A DNA stretch of 64,000 nt, from positions 1,178,001 to 1,242,000 of the forward strand of contig CP115555.1 of assembly GCA_030168575.1 (NCBI GenBank), read 5' to 3'. The notes beneath the pieces are model-generated. The model was not told where the DNA came from. It saw nothing but the letters and a program-made list of their open reading frames with translations, and ran no database searches. A program made the position numbers and the translations under genes. Position 1 is the first letter of the stretch; every line of letters starts with the position of its first letter. The stretch is from Methanomassiliicoccales archaeon LGM-RCC1 (GTDB taxonomy: Archaea > Thermoplasmatota > Thermoplasmata > Methanomassiliicoccales > Methanomethylophilaceae). Positions 25,727 to 34,897 of this stretch are shown here, piece by piece.

Positions 25727-27535
25727 ATGCTGATTAAAGCCCAGTCGATCACAAAGGCATTCGGACCGCAGAAGGTTCTGAAAGATGTCAGTCTCCAGAT
25801 CAACAGGGGTGACAGCATAGGCCTAATTGGTGTCAACGGCGCCGGAAAGAGCACCTTTTTGAAGATCATGCTGGGCGAGATGAAGCCGGATACCGGTGAG
25901 CTCACCCGCAACACGCAGAGGATAGGATATCTGGAGCAGTTCCCAGAATCCTCTCATGAGTACACTGTCAGGGATGTCCTGGGAAGGCCATATGGGCACA
26001 TCGAGAATATCAAGCGCCGCCTAAAGGAGATCGAGGACATCATGACGGCAGGCGGGGACATCGACTGGAATGCTCTGGCCGAGGAGAATGCGAACCTCGA
26101 ATCGCAGCTGTCCAAGTGCGACATGGATGACGAGGACAATCAGAAGAGAGCATTAGAGAAAGTTGGTCTTTCAGATGAGTTCATGGACAGGACTATGGAC
26201 TCTCTCTCCGGAGGAGAGAGGGCCAAGGTCATGCTCTCTAGGATCGTCGTCCAGGCGGAGGAATGCGACCTCCTTGTCATGGACGAGCCCACATCCCATC
26301 TGGACATAGACACGGTCGAATGGCTGGAGGATTACCTTTTAGATTCACACTGCGCGGTTCTGGTCATCAGTCATGACAGGTACTTCCTCGACAAGATCGC
26401 AACCAGGATGCTGGAGATCGAGCACGGCAAGTCCCGTGAATACAAGGGCAACTATTCGGACTTCATTATGAAGAAGATGCTGGACCTCGAGAGGATGCGC
26501 AAGGAATACCAGCGCTACATGACCGAGAAGAAGCATCAGGAGAGCATCGCCAAACAGATGTACATCGACAATCCCTTCCTGACCGTCCACAAGACCAGGC
26601 AGAAGATGATCGACAAGATGGACGAGAAGGAGAAACCCGAGAAGATGGAGGAGATCACCGTCAGGATACAGGCCGCCCATAAGTCTGGTAAGAACGTCCT
26701 CATCACCAAGGATCTCTCGGTCGGATACGGAGACAAGACAATCCTGGAGCATGTGGACATCGACATCCAGAAGGGCGATAAGATCGGTATCTTCGGCGCC
26801 AACGGTCAGGGCAAGTCCACGTTGATCAAGGCAATCCTGGAGGAGATCCCCTCGATAGGAGAGATGTGGATGGCCCCCGGTGCGAAGATCGGATACTATT
26901 CTCAGAATCATGAGGGATTGGACCTCAAGCTCTCGGCTGAGGAGCAGATCCTCACGGTCATCGGAAAGGAGAGAAGGGGCGAGGCCAGGAAGATGCTGGC
27001 AAGGTTCCTGCTCTTCGGGGAGGATGTGGAGCGTCCGATGTCGACCCTGTCAGGAGGACAGAGGGCAAGGGTGGCGCTATGCCTGCTGCTCCTGGATGCT
27101 ACGAATCTTCTGATCCTGGACGAGCCCACTAACTACCTGGACATCCCTGCTAAGCATGCTATCGAGGAAGCTCTGGTGGAATACGACGGAACCGTCATCA
27201 CGGTCACCCACGACAGGTACTTCCTGGACACCGTCTGCACCAAGATGATGGAGGTAAAGGACCACACCGTCAGATGCTACACCGGAACCTATTCCGAGAT
27301 GAAGGGCAGGAAGAACACCAAGGAGATCGTGATGGATGCGGATGAGTACCGTGTTCTATCCTCATTCACGAATTGGGTCACAGGCAAGAAGTATGCAAAG
27401 GGCGACCGTGTGCTCATAGCTCCTGCGGACCAGAAGAGCTTCCAGTGGGCATTGGACCAGGGTAAGCTGAAGAAGACCGGTGGAAGACAGAGGAAGAAGG
27501 TCAATCTGCCTGATCTTCCGAAGCAGAACAATTGA
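25727..27535 (+). CDS. ABC-F family ATPase
   Basis: The 602-residue soluble protein has two ABC domains: Walker A GVNGAGKST with signature LSGGERAKV and Walker B LLVMDEPTSHLD, then GANGQGKST with LSGGQRARV and LLILDEPTNYLD. They are joined by a charged helical linker (about 245-310) and followed by a C-terminal extension of about 85 residues with a basic end. There are no membrane segments. ABC-F proteins act on ribosomes in translation quality control or antibiotic protection. ATG 25727 is preferred to the TTG at 25715. It is transcribed divergently from the surface protein gene. Confidence 0.9.
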   Translation: MLIKAQSITKAFGPQKVLKDVSLQINRGDSIGLIGVNGAGKSTFLKIMLGEMKPDTGELTRNTQRIGYLEQFPESSHEYTVRDVLGRPYGHIENIKRRLKEIEDIMTAGGDIDWNALAEENANLESQLSKCDMDDEDNQKRALEKVGLSDEFMDRTMDSLSGGERAKVMLSRIVVQAEECDLLVMDEPTSHLDIDTVEWLEDYLLDSHCAVLVISHDRYFLDKIATRMLEIEHGKSREYKGNYSDFIMKKMLDLERMRKEYQRYMTEKKHQESIAKQMYIDNPFLTVHKTRQKMIDKMDEKEKPEKMEEITVRIQAAHKSGKNVLITKDLSVGYGDKTILEHVDIDIQKGDKIGIFGANGQGKSTLIKAILEEIPSIGEMWMAPGAKIGYYSQNHEGLDLKLSAEEQILTVIGKERRGEARKMLARFLLFGEDVERPMSTLSGGQRARVALCLLLLDATNLLILDEPTNYLDIPAKHAIEEALVEYDGTVITVTHDRYFLDTVCTKMMEVKDHTVRCYTGTYSEMKGRKNTKEIVMDADEYRVLSSFTNWVTGKKYAKGDRVLIAPADQKSFQWALDQGKLKKTGGRQRKKVNLPDLPKQNN

Positions 27536-27591
27536 ATACTAGTTTTTCAGTTCAATTCTGAAACAGTTGTTATGTGTTCAGATGATACGAT

Positions 27592-27621
27592 ATATACATC
27601 TATGTATGACGATGTCATACA
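27592..27621 (+). promoter_or_regulatory. Promoter and palindromic operator of the RelB/RelE-type module
   Basis: A TATA-like GATATATAC (27591-27599) is followed by TGTATGAC-GAT-GTCATACA (27603-27621), a perfect 8-bp palindrome seven bases before the antitoxin ATG. The position fits autorepression by a ribbon-helix-helix antitoxin. Confidence 0.6.
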
Positions 27622-27627
27622 ACAATT

Positions 27628-27849
27628 ATGGTCTATTCGGTCAGATTTAATGAGCAAGAGCAGACTATTGTTGAGCAGTATGCAAAGCTTCACAATATGA
27701 CAATTTCAGAGCTGTTGAGGAAATCAGTCATGGAGGCTATTGAAGACGAGATAGACATAACCATCTGTCGCAAGGCTCTCCAGGAGTTCAAGAACAATCC
27801 AAAGACCTATACTCACGAGGAAATTGGGAAGGAGCTCGGATTTCTTTGA
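27628..27849 (+). CDS. RelB/RHH-type antitoxin
   Basis: The 73-residue protein starts MVYSVRFNEQEQTIVEQYAK, a ribbon-helix-helix strand plus helix, followed by MTISELLRKSVMEAIEDE. This is the usual DNA-binding and dimer module of antitoxins in the RelB/DUF6290 group; the C-terminal part (EFKNNPKTYTHEEIGKELGF) would wrap the toxin. Its stop overlaps the toxin start by four bases (27846-27849). It probably represses its own promoter through the palindrome just upstream. AT content is higher than in neighbouring genes, in keeping with a mobile toxin-antitoxin module. Confidence 0.75.
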   Translation: MVYSVRFNEQEQTIVEQYAKLHNMTISELLRKSVMEAIEDEIDITICRKALQEFKNNPKTYTHEEIGKELGFL

Positions 27850-28168
27850 AGTACAGTGTGATATACACAGATAAAGCAAGGAAGAATCTGAGGAAGATGG
27901 ATCGTTCTTCAGCAGCAATGATCTACTCTTGGATAACAAAGAATCTGGAAGGTTCATCAGACCCTTATAGGATGGGCAAGTCCTTGAAGGGAGATCTGAA
28001 AAGAGTTTGGAGATACCGCGTAGGTGATTTTAGAATATTCACGGTCATCGAAGGCGATGTTCTTACAATCTTCTGATAGAGATAAGAAATCGTGAACATG
28101 CATACGATGATCCTATCGATTTTGAAGAATATCAGGAAGAGTACCAGAAATTGAAAGAGAGTCCATAA
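27846..28168 (+). pseudogene. RelE/ParE-type toxin with a probable single-base deletion near its 3' end
   Basis: The intact frame gives 76 residues (MKYSVIYTDKARKNLRKMD...LKRVWRYRVGDFRIFTVI) and stops at TGA 28074. RelE proteins normally continue through a last strand with a basic motif. Shifting frame at about 28071-28073 restores this: LIEIRNREHAYDD and then a charged tail to TAA at 28166. One missing base after the ATC codon at 28068 would explain it. The truncated product lacks the terminal catalytic residues of active RelE and is likely inactive. A programmed frameshift or sequencing error is possible; the site is not an obvious slippery heptamer. Confidence 0.55.
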
Positions 28169-28207
28169 TTGGATCGATTCAATCTCTAGGTATTCTTTTG
28201 AGTTTGT

Positions 28208-30844
28208 TTACTCCTCAGCCATCCTTCTCAGGACGTACTGAAGGATTCCGCCGTTGGCGATGTACTCGACCTCTGCCGGGACATCTACCCTGCAGATGGT
28301 CTTGAACTCCAGCTTCTTACCGTCCTTGTAGGCAGTGACGTAGATGTCGCCCTTGGGCTCAAGGTCCGAAAGGTCGATGTCGAACGTCTCCGAACCATCG
28401 AGGTTCAGCGTCTCGCAGTTCTGTCCGGGGAGGAACTGCAGCGGGACGATCCCCATTCCGACCAAGTTGGACCTGTGGATCCTCTCGAAGGACTCCGCGA
28501 TCACTGCCCTGATTCCGAGGAGGAACGGCCCCTTGGCCGCCCAATCCCTGGAGCTTCCGGTTCCGTATTCCTTTCCGGCCAGGACGATCAGGGGGGTCAT
28601 GTCCTCCTCGTACTTCCTGGAGGTCTCGAATATAGTGTCGACGGAGCCATCGGGCATGTATCTGGACTTGCTTCCCTCGCTTCCGGGGACCAGCTGATTC
28701 TTCAACCTTATGTTGGCGAAAGTTCCTCTGACCATGACCTCGTGGTTGGCCCTCCTCGATCCGTAGGAGTTGAAATCCTCCTTCTTGACTCCCTTGGCGA
28801 GCAGGTACCTTCCAGCATCGGAATCGGCGGAGAAGGCTCCTGCCGGTGAGATGTGGTCGGTGGTGATGGAATCGCCGAGCTTGGCGAGGACCCTCGCTCT
28901 CTTGATGTCCTTGATCTCCGGCTCCTCGAATATGTCGTCGAAGAAAGGCGGGTTCCTGATGTAGGTGGAAGCCTCATCCCAGTTGAACAGGGGTGAATCC
29001 GAGCATTCCACGGCATCCCATCTGGCGGAGCCCTTGAAGATGTCCTTGTACTTCGCGACGAAGGTCTCCCTGGTCACGTACTTGTCGGTAATCTCCTGGA
29101 TCTCGGCATCGGTGGGCCAGACGTCCTTCAGGAACACCTCCTTGCCATTCACCGTTGCGAGGGGTTCCTTATCCATGTCGATGTCGACCCTTCCTGCGAT
29201 GGCGAACGCCACGACCAGCGGGGGCGACGCAAGGTAGTTGGCCTTGACCAGGGGATGGATCCTTCCCTCGAAGTTCCTGTTGCTCGATGCGATCGCAGCA
29301 ACAGCGAGGTCGTTGGCGATGATGGTGTTGCTGACCTTCTCCGAGAGAGGTCCGCTGTTACCGATGCATGTCATGCATCCGTATCCGCAAACCTGGAAGC
29401 CCAGTTGCTCCATGTAGGGCAGCAGCCCGGAGTTCTTCAGGTACTCGGTGACGACCCTAGATCCGGGTGCTAGCGAGGTCTTGACGTAGTCCTTTGGTTT
29501 CAGACCGAGCTCTGCGGCCTTCTTGGCCACCAGTCCGGCCGCGATCATCACGGAGGGATTGGCGGTGTTTGTACAGGATGTGATCGAAGCGATGACCAAC
29601 GAGCCGTCTCCGAGCTGGTCGGAGAAGGGCTTCTTCTGTTCCTCGACTCCCAGAGCCTTCAGCGATTCTGTGAACTTCTCCTTCATCTCTGACAGGAGGA
29701 TCCTGTCTTGTGGCCTCTTGTGTCCTGCGAGACAGGGCTGCACTGTTGAAAGGTCCAGCTCCAGCGTGTCGGTGTACTCCGGCTCGCCGTCGTACCACAT
29801 CGTCTGTTCCTTCATGTACTTCTCGATGGTGTCGATATGGGCTTCGTCCCTGCCTGTGAGTTTGAGGTATTCGATGGTCTTCTCGTCCACGGGGCAGAAT
29901 CCCATGGTGGCTCCGTACTCCGGACCCATGTTGGCGATGGTCGCCCTGTCCGCGAGGCAGAGGTTCTTGTATCCTGGTCCGTAGAACTCCACGAACTTGC
30001 CCACGACACCCTTCTTCCTGAGCATCTGGACGACTGTGAGGACAAGGTCGGTGGCGGTGATGCCGGGTCCGAGCTTGTTGGTGAGTTTGAATCCGATGAC
30101 ATCGGGGAGCTTCATGTAGCTGGGCTGGCCGACCATGACAGCTTCTGCCTCGATTCCTCCGACACCCCATCCGACGACTCCGAGTCCGTCGATCTGCGTG
30201 GTGTGGGAGTCTGTTCCGAAGCAGGAATCAGGGTATGCTATGGTCTTTCCGTCCTTCTCCTTGACGTGCACCAGAGGCGAGAGGTACTCGAGGTTGACCT
30301 GGTGGCAGATTCCGTTCCCCGGGGGCACGGCGCGGAAGTTCTTCAGCGACCTCTGGGCCCATTTGAAGAGCGCGTACCTCTCCTTGTTCCTCTGGAAGTC
30401 CAGCTGCTCGTTCAGCTCCTGCGCGTCGTCCCTTCCGGCGTAATCTGTGTTGACCGAGTGGTCTATGACGAGGTCCACAGGGATCATGGGGTTGATGAGC
30501 TCAGGGTCCTAGCCCATGGCCTCAACTGCATTCCTCATGCTGGCCAGATCTGTGATGGCTGCTCCTCCGGTGAGGTCCTGCAGGAGCACCCTTGCGGGGA
30601 TCCATGGGATGTCCCTATCGGTGTTCTCCTTGGGGTTCCATGAAGCTGCTGTGATGACATCCTCATCCGTGATGACGTCCCCGTCCCTCTGCCTGAGCAT
30701 CGATTCCACGATGACCTTGATGGAATAGGGCATCTTGGAGAGGTCCTTGATCACACCCTTGGACTCCAGCTCCCTGAGGCTGTATATGTCCAACTTGCCC
30801 TCTTTGGTCTCAATCGTCTTTACGCACTTTCCGATCTCGGTCAT
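28208..30844 (-). CDS. acnA: Aconitate hydratase (AcnA type) with in-frame TAG (Pyl) at about residue 112
   Basis: Interconverts citrate and isocitrate, probably for 2-oxoglutarate synthesis. The frame is a normal-length AcnA (878 residues) interrupted only by a TAG at 30509-30511, inside the conserved stretch RNAVEAMG-x-DPELINPMIPVDLVIDHS, where other aconitases have Gly or Lys. Upstream lies LLQDLTGGAAITDLASM and downstream the [4Fe-4S] ligands TSCTNTANPS and CGYGCMTC, then the C-terminal swivel domain with YGTGSSRDWAAKG. Neither half is functional alone, so read-through with pyrrolysine is the best reading. Start ATG 30844 is chosen; ATG 30862 would add six residues. It diverges from the regulator-HMG-CoA synthase operon across a shared control region. 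Confidence 0.9.
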
Positions 30845-30910
30845 GCCTCTTCCTCTGTCCATGTTTATCCCTATCCTGTAAAAAAAGATAAGGGGTGCAA
30901 TAAATCGTCG

Positions 30911-30945
30911 ATTGACGAATTGACGATACGTCAATATTAAATATG
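30911..30945. promoter_or_regulatory. Shared acnA / HMG-CoA operon control region with ATTGACG palindrome
   Basis: ATTGACG at 30911-30917 and 30919-30925 is followed by CGTCAAT at 30929-30935; the last two form a palindrome with an ATA spacer. A TATA-like TATTAAATATG (30935-30945) lies about 21-31 bases before the regulator's ATG at 30966, so that transcript is leaderless or nearly so. The HTH regulator encoded there is the obvious candidate to bind. Confidence 0.55.
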
Positions 30946-30965
30946 GACCCTGGCTACACCGAATC

Positions 30966-31661
30966 ATGGTAGAGGAATTCAAACAGAAGATAGCGGGAGA
31001 GATCACGCTGTCGCCTGATCCGGGAAAGACCATAAGGAAATGGAGAGAGGAGTTTGGGCTGTCGCAGCATCAGCTGGCCGACAGCATGGGCATCTCGCAC
31101 TCCGTCGTCAGCGACTACGAGTCCGGGAGGAGGAAGTCCCCCGGTGTAGCGGTCATCAAGAAGATGGTGGAGTCCTTCATCAAGCTGGACGAGGAGAGGG
31201 GCTCACCCATAATCTCCAAGTACATCCCGGACTACAAGCTGGATTGCATACTTGCAACGGACGAGTTCCCTGTCGGGGTCGATATGAAGACATTCATAGC
31301 GGCCATCGGCGGAAGGGACCTCAACACCGAGCAGGTGCCCTCCAAGGTGGTGTACGGATACACCATCGTGGACTCGGTAAAGGCGATCCTCAGTCTGGGT
31401 TCCGAGGATTACATGAAGATGTACGGATGGAACATCGAGAGGGCATTGATCTTCACGAACGTCCACTACGGCCGTTCCCCGATGATCGCCATCCGCGCCC
31501 ACCCCCTTACGCCGGCGGTGGTCGTTTATCAGAAACCTGATGCCGTTGACCCCCTAGCGGTCAAACTGGCGCGTTTGGAGCGCATCCCCCTGGTCACCAC
31601 GGAGTACGAGGTGGATGCGTTAGTAGAGAAGTTGACAGCACTGAAAGAGGTTGAGAACTGA
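30966..31661 (+). CDS. HTH (XRE-type) transcriptional regulator, COG1709/1395-like
   Basis: The 231-residue protein has an XRE helix-turn-helix at about 18-75 ([27 protein letters not shown]) and a C-terminal alpha/beta ligand-like domain of about 150 residues ([38 protein letters not shown]). This architecture is typical of archaeal regulators found upstream of HMG-CoA synthase in many euryarchaea. Its TGA stop overlaps the synthase ATG by one base. It probably autoregulates and controls the mevalonate-entry operon, and perhaps the divergent aconitase, through the palindrome at 30919-30935. Confidence 0.82.
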   Translation: MVEEFKQKIAGEITLSPDPGKTIRKWREEFGLSQHQLADSMGISHSVVSDYESGRRKSPGVAVIKKMVESFIKLDEERGSPIISKYIPDYKLDCILATDEFPVGVDMKTFIAAIGGRDLNTEQVPSKVVYGYTIVDSVKAILSLGSEDYMKMYGWNIERALIFTNVHYGRSPMIAIRAHPLTPAVVVYQKPDAVDPLAVKLARLERIPLVTTEYEVDALVEKLTALKEVEN

Positions 31662-32713
31662 TGGATGTAGGAATCGTGAGTTACGGGGCATATGTCCCGA
31701 GGTACAGGATCAAGCCCGAGGAGATCGGCAGGATCTGGGGAGTAGACGGAAAGGGAATGGGAAAGGGTCTGATGATCAATCAGAAGTCTGTACCTTCACC
31801 TGACGAGGATGTCGTCACAATAGCGACGGAGGCCGCAAGGAGCATGATGGCCAGGGTCCCTGAGGTGGATCCCAAGGACATCGGAGCGATCTATGTCGGA
31901 TCGGAGTCCCACCCCTATGCGGTCAAGCCCACATCGACCATCGTAGCAGAGGCCATCGAGGCCACGCCTAACATGACAGCGGCGGACATGGAGTTCGCAT
32001 GCAAGGCGGGAACCGCCGGAATCCAGGTCTGCATGGGACTGGTCGGATCCGGAATGGTGAAGTACGGAGTGGCCATTGGAGCGGACACCTCCCAGGGAGC
32101 GCCCGGGGATGCATTGGAATACTCCGCATCGGCAGGAGGAGCAGCCTTCCTGATCGGATCCGAGAAGATCATCGCCAAGATCAACAAGACACTGAGCTTC
32201 ACAACCGACACACCCGACTTCTGGAGGAGAGAGGGACAGCCCTATCCTAAGCACGGTGGAAGGTTCACCGGTGAGCCCGCATACTTCAGGCACATCACAT
32301 CAGCCGCGAAGATGATGCTGGAGGCCATGGGAACGAAGCCCGAGGACTACAACTACGCGGTCTTCCACCAGCCCAACGGAAAGTTCCCCACAAGGGTCGC
32401 CGCACAGCTGGGATTCGCCCCTGAGCAGATACAGTACGGACTGCTCACACCCGACATCGGTAACACCTACAGCGGTGCCGTACCCCTCGGACTGTCCAAC
32501 GTCCTGGACCACGCCAAGCCCGGCGACAGGATTTTCGTCACATCGTACGGATCCGGAGCGGGAAGCGATGCATTCGACATCACCGTTACCGATGAGATTA
32601 AGAATTACAAGAGGGACAACGCACCTCTTCTGGAGAAGATATTGGCAGACCCGATCTACCTGGACTACGGCTCCTATGCCAAGTTCAAGGGCAAGATCAT
32701 CATGCCGGAGTGA
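31661..32713 (+). CDS. Hydroxymethylglutaryl-CoA synthase
   Basis: The 350-residue archaeal-type enzyme condenses acetyl-CoA with acetoacetyl-CoA to HMG-CoA, the committed step toward isoprenoid lipids. The catalytic residues are visible: Glu in [11 protein letters not shown], nucleophilic Cys114 in [10 protein letters not shown], His in [11 protein letters not shown], plus [10 protein letters not shown] near the C-terminus. The length is that of the short archaeal form. It overlaps the regulator's stop and is followed after four bases by a thiolase and then a DUF35 protein. In methanogens these three form one complex that channels acetoacetyl-CoA. Confidence 0.95.
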   Translation: MDVGIVSYGAYVPRYRIKPEEIGRIWGVDGKGMGKGLMINQKSVPSPDEDVVTIATEAARSMMARVPEVDPKDIGAIYVGSESHPYAVKPTSTIVAEAIEATPNMTAADMEFACKAGTAGIQVCMGLVGSGMVKYGVAIGADTSQGAPGDALEYSASAGGAAFLIGSEKIIAKINKTLSFTTDTPDFWRREGQPYPKHGGRFTGEPAYFRHITSAAKMMLEAMGTKPEDYNYAVFHQPNGKFPTRVAAQLGFAPEQIQYGLLTPDIGNTYSGAVPLGLSNVLDHAKPGDRIFVTSYGSGAGSDAFDITVTDEIKNYKRDNAPLLEKILADPIYLDYGSYAKFKGKIIMPE

Positions 32714-32717
32714 TAAC

Positions 32718-33887
32718 ATGAGGGAAGTAGCAATCATTGGAGTAGGAGTCACCAAGTTCGGTGAGCTTTGGAACAAATCTTTCAGGTCCCTCGGTATCGA
32801 GGCCGGTATCAAGGCCATCGAGGACGCAGGACTGTCGGGAAGCGAGATCGACGGACTGTTCATCGGAAACATGTCCGCAGGACGCTTCATCAACCAGCAG
32901 CACATCGATGCCATGGTCGCGGATTACACCGGAATGGCCACCAACCACGTCCCTGCGACGAGGGTGGAGGCCGGAGGAGCATCCGGAGGAGTGGCATTCA
33001 GGGAGGCCGTCATGGCAGTCGCATCAGGAATGCACGACATCGTCATGGTCGGCGGAGCCGAGAAGATGACCGATCTGGACGATGCATCGATCAACTCCGT
33101 CATGGACGCCACCGCAGATTCGGAGTGGGAGGCGGAGATGGGAGCGACATTCGCTTCATTGCATGCCATGATCGCACAGAGGATGATCTTCGAGGGCACA
33201 GCGACACGCGAGGAGATCGCATCTGTCGCAGTCAACAGCCACTACCACGGAGCGTTCAACCCCAACGCGCAGTTCAGGAAGGCAGTCCCCATCGAGACCG
33301 TTCTCAAGTCCGGTCCCGTTGCGACGCCTCTCGGCATGTTCGACACCGCACCCATATCCGACGGAGCGGCATCTGTCGTCCTCTGTCCTCTCGAGGATGC
33401 GAAGAAGTACACCGACAACTACGTCAAGGTCGGAGCGGTCACACAGGCCAGCGACACTCTCGCTCTCTTCCAGAGGCCCGACATCACATCATACGGCGCT
33501 ACCGTGGCAGCCGCCAACAAGGCATACGAGACCCTCGGAATCACCGCAAAGGACATCAGCGTCGCTGAGGTCCATGACGTGTACTCCGTCGGAGGAATCA
33601 TGGCCCTGCAGGACCTCGGATTCTACGAGAAGGGAAAGGCCGGAGCGGCAATGCTCGAAGGCCAGTGTCACTTCGATTCTGGAAAGGTAGCGATCAACAC
33701 CTCCGGAGGACTGAAGGCCCGCGGACATCCCATCGGAGCGACCGGTGTGGCGCAGATCGTCGAGATCGCCCACCAGCTCAGGGGAACCGCCGAGGGAAGA
33801 CAGGTCAAGGACGCGAAGTACGGATTAGCACAGAACGTGGGCGGAATGGGTTCCGCTGTCACCGTGAGCATACTGGAGGCGATCTGA
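32718..33887 (+). CDS. Archaeal thiolase (acetyl-CoA acetyltransferase-like) lacking the nucleophilic Cys
   Basis: The 389-residue SCP2-thiolase-type protein partners HMG-CoA synthase and DUF35 in the archaeal complex. Conserved parts include GVGVTKFGELW, FIGNMSAGRF, SDGAASVVLCP, EVHDVYS and the catalytic His in KARGHPIGATG. At the nucleophile site, where relatives read RVEAACASGG, this protein reads RVEAGGASGG (Gly86-Gly87), so the acyl-accepting Cys is absent. It may be a structural subunit, use another residue, or leave acetoacetyl-CoA synthesis to a different thiolase. The start ATG 32718 follows the synthase stop by four bases; a longer frame from 32475 overlaps the synthase gene and is a shadow. 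Its stop overlaps the DUF35 ATG. Confidence 0.88.
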   Translation: MREVAIIGVGVTKFGELWNKSFRSLGIEAGIKAIEDAGLSGSEIDGLFIGNMSAGRFINQQHIDAMVADYTGMATNHVPATRVEAGGASGGVAFREAVMAVASGMHDIVMVGGAEKMTDLDDASINSVMDATADSEWEAEMGATFASLHAMIAQRMIFEGTATREEIASVAVNSHYHGAFNPNAQFRKAVPIETVLKSGPVATPLGMFDTAPISDGAASVVLCPLEDAKKYTDNYVKVGAVTQASDTLALFQRPDITSYGATVAAANKAYETLGITAKDISVAEVHDVYSVGGIMALQDLGFYEKGKAGAAMLEGQCHFDSGKVAINTSGGLKARGHPIGATGVAQIVEIAHQLRGTAEGRQVKDAKYGLAQNVGGMGSAVTVSILEAI

Positions 33888-34291
33888 TGGCCGGAGTAGC
33901 AAGAGAGTGGAGGGAGATCCCCGGAAGGTACAACCTGAAGGGAACCAAGTGCGGAAACTGCGGAAAGATCTTCTTCCCCGCACGCAGCTTCTGTCCCGTC
34001 TGCCGCAGGGCCAGCATGGGAAAGATGGAGGACTACGATATCTGCAGGACCGGAAAGGTGTTCACCTATTCCATCGTCCACGAGGCACCGGAGTCCAACA
34101 ACCTCCAGAAGCCTTACGCCGTAGCCATGGTGCAGACCGACGACGGCGTGATGATCACCGCTCAGCTGGTGGATGTGGAGTTCGACAAGATCTCCATCGG
34201 AATGCCTGTACGTGCAGTCCTGAGGAAGCTCAGCACAGACGGCGAGTCCGGAGTCATCCGCTACGGATACAAGTTCGTACCGAAAGAGTGA
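33887..34291 (+). CDS. DUF35 OB-fold zinc protein of the thiolase/HMG-CoA synthase complex
   Basis: The 134-residue protein has an N-terminal helix (REWREIPGRYNLKG), a rubredoxin-like zinc ribbon (CGNCGKIFFPARSFCPVC) and an OB fold (about 50-130: GKVFTYSIVHEAP, PYAVAMVQTDDGVMI, GMPVRAVLRK). In methanogens the DUF35 protein bridges thiolase and HMG-CoA synthase and lets CoA pass between their sites. TGATG overlap with the thiolase gene implies translational coupling. A hairpin terminator follows the stop. Confidence 0.92.
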   Translation: MAGVAREWREIPGRYNLKGTKCGNCGKIFFPARSFCPVCRRASMGKMEDYDICRTGKVFTYSIVHEAPESNNLQKPYAVAMVQTDDGVMITAQLVDVEFDKISIGMPVRAVLRKLSTDGESGVIRYGYKFVPKE

Positions 34292-34300
34292 AACTTTTCA

Positions 34301-34327
34301 GGAGGGGCAACCCTCCTTTTCTTCTGA
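34301..34327. terminator. Bidirectional terminator between the DUF35 gene and cgi121
   Basis: GGAGGG-GCAA-CCCTCC, 6-bp stem with a GNNA loop, followed by TTTTCTT on the plus strand; outer TTTTCAG/CTGAAAA pairing extends it, so it can serve both convergent units. Confidence 0.75.
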
Positions 34328-34330
34328 AAA

Positions 34331-34789
34331 TCAGGCTTTGAGAAGCTCGACCATGGCAACATTCTCGACGGCCTGGTCCTCGTAAGGCACCGGCCCATCG
34401 GTCAGTCCGAGCTTATGTGCCTTATCCTTGGTGGGTTCCATCAGAGAATCATCCCTAATCATGCCGATGGCATCCAGTTTGGGGTCCTCGATGTCGATGA
34501 GCAGGGCGACGTATTCGTTCCTGCCATCCTTGGGCTTCATCTTGGATAATGCCTTGGAGATCTGCCTCTCCCAAGCGGAATACAGGATGATCTCGGTGAG
34601 GATGGTCTTGGAACGGTTCGTTCCTTCTGAGAACGATCTCTCCGCATGCATCGCAGCGGAGATGATGTGGTCCTTTCCAACCACCATGTCCGGATCCATC
34701 AGCACGACATCGCCACCCATGGAAGTGAAATGGGATACGATGGAATCGAATGGGGCATCCCCGCGCATGCCGATGACCTAGAAGTCCAT
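34331..34789 (-). CDS. cgi121: KEOPS subunit Cgi121 with in-frame TAG (Pyl) at residue 4
   Basis: KEOPS makes the t6A modification of ANN-decoding tRNAs; Cgi121 binds the Bud32 kinase and tRNA. The body matches the family: VVLMDPDMVVGKDHIISAAMHAERSF, TILTEIILYSAWERQISKAL and a closing ALLIDIEDPKLDAIG. The frame from ATG 34789 reads MDF-TAG-VIGMRGDAPFDS, and the VIG-x-RGD strand is the normal N-terminus. The next Met (34768) would lose part of that strand. Read-through gives 152 residues. This is the weakest of the five TAG cases because a downstream start is available, but the in-frame upstream ATG and conserved strand favour Pyl. Confidence 0.78.
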
Positions 34790-34897
34790 GGTCCGTCTAA
34801 TGCGGATTGTGGTAATTAATGGTTGAGAAAAAGTTGAATCGATGTTGAAAGAAGGTGGGTTGAGCGGATTCCTCCGCCGATGTCTTCCTGGTTTGGT

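Noticed and set aside
30488-30511. TAG in aconitase as evidence of a pseudogene
   Set aside because: Only one stop, always TAG, homology uninterrupted on both sides, and four other genes show the same pattern; recoding explains all.
32475-32717. Longer N-terminus for the thiolase reaching into the HMG-CoA synthase gene
   Set aside because: The added residues are a frame shadow (Ser/Pro/Arg-rich), and ATG 32718 gives the normal thiolase start.
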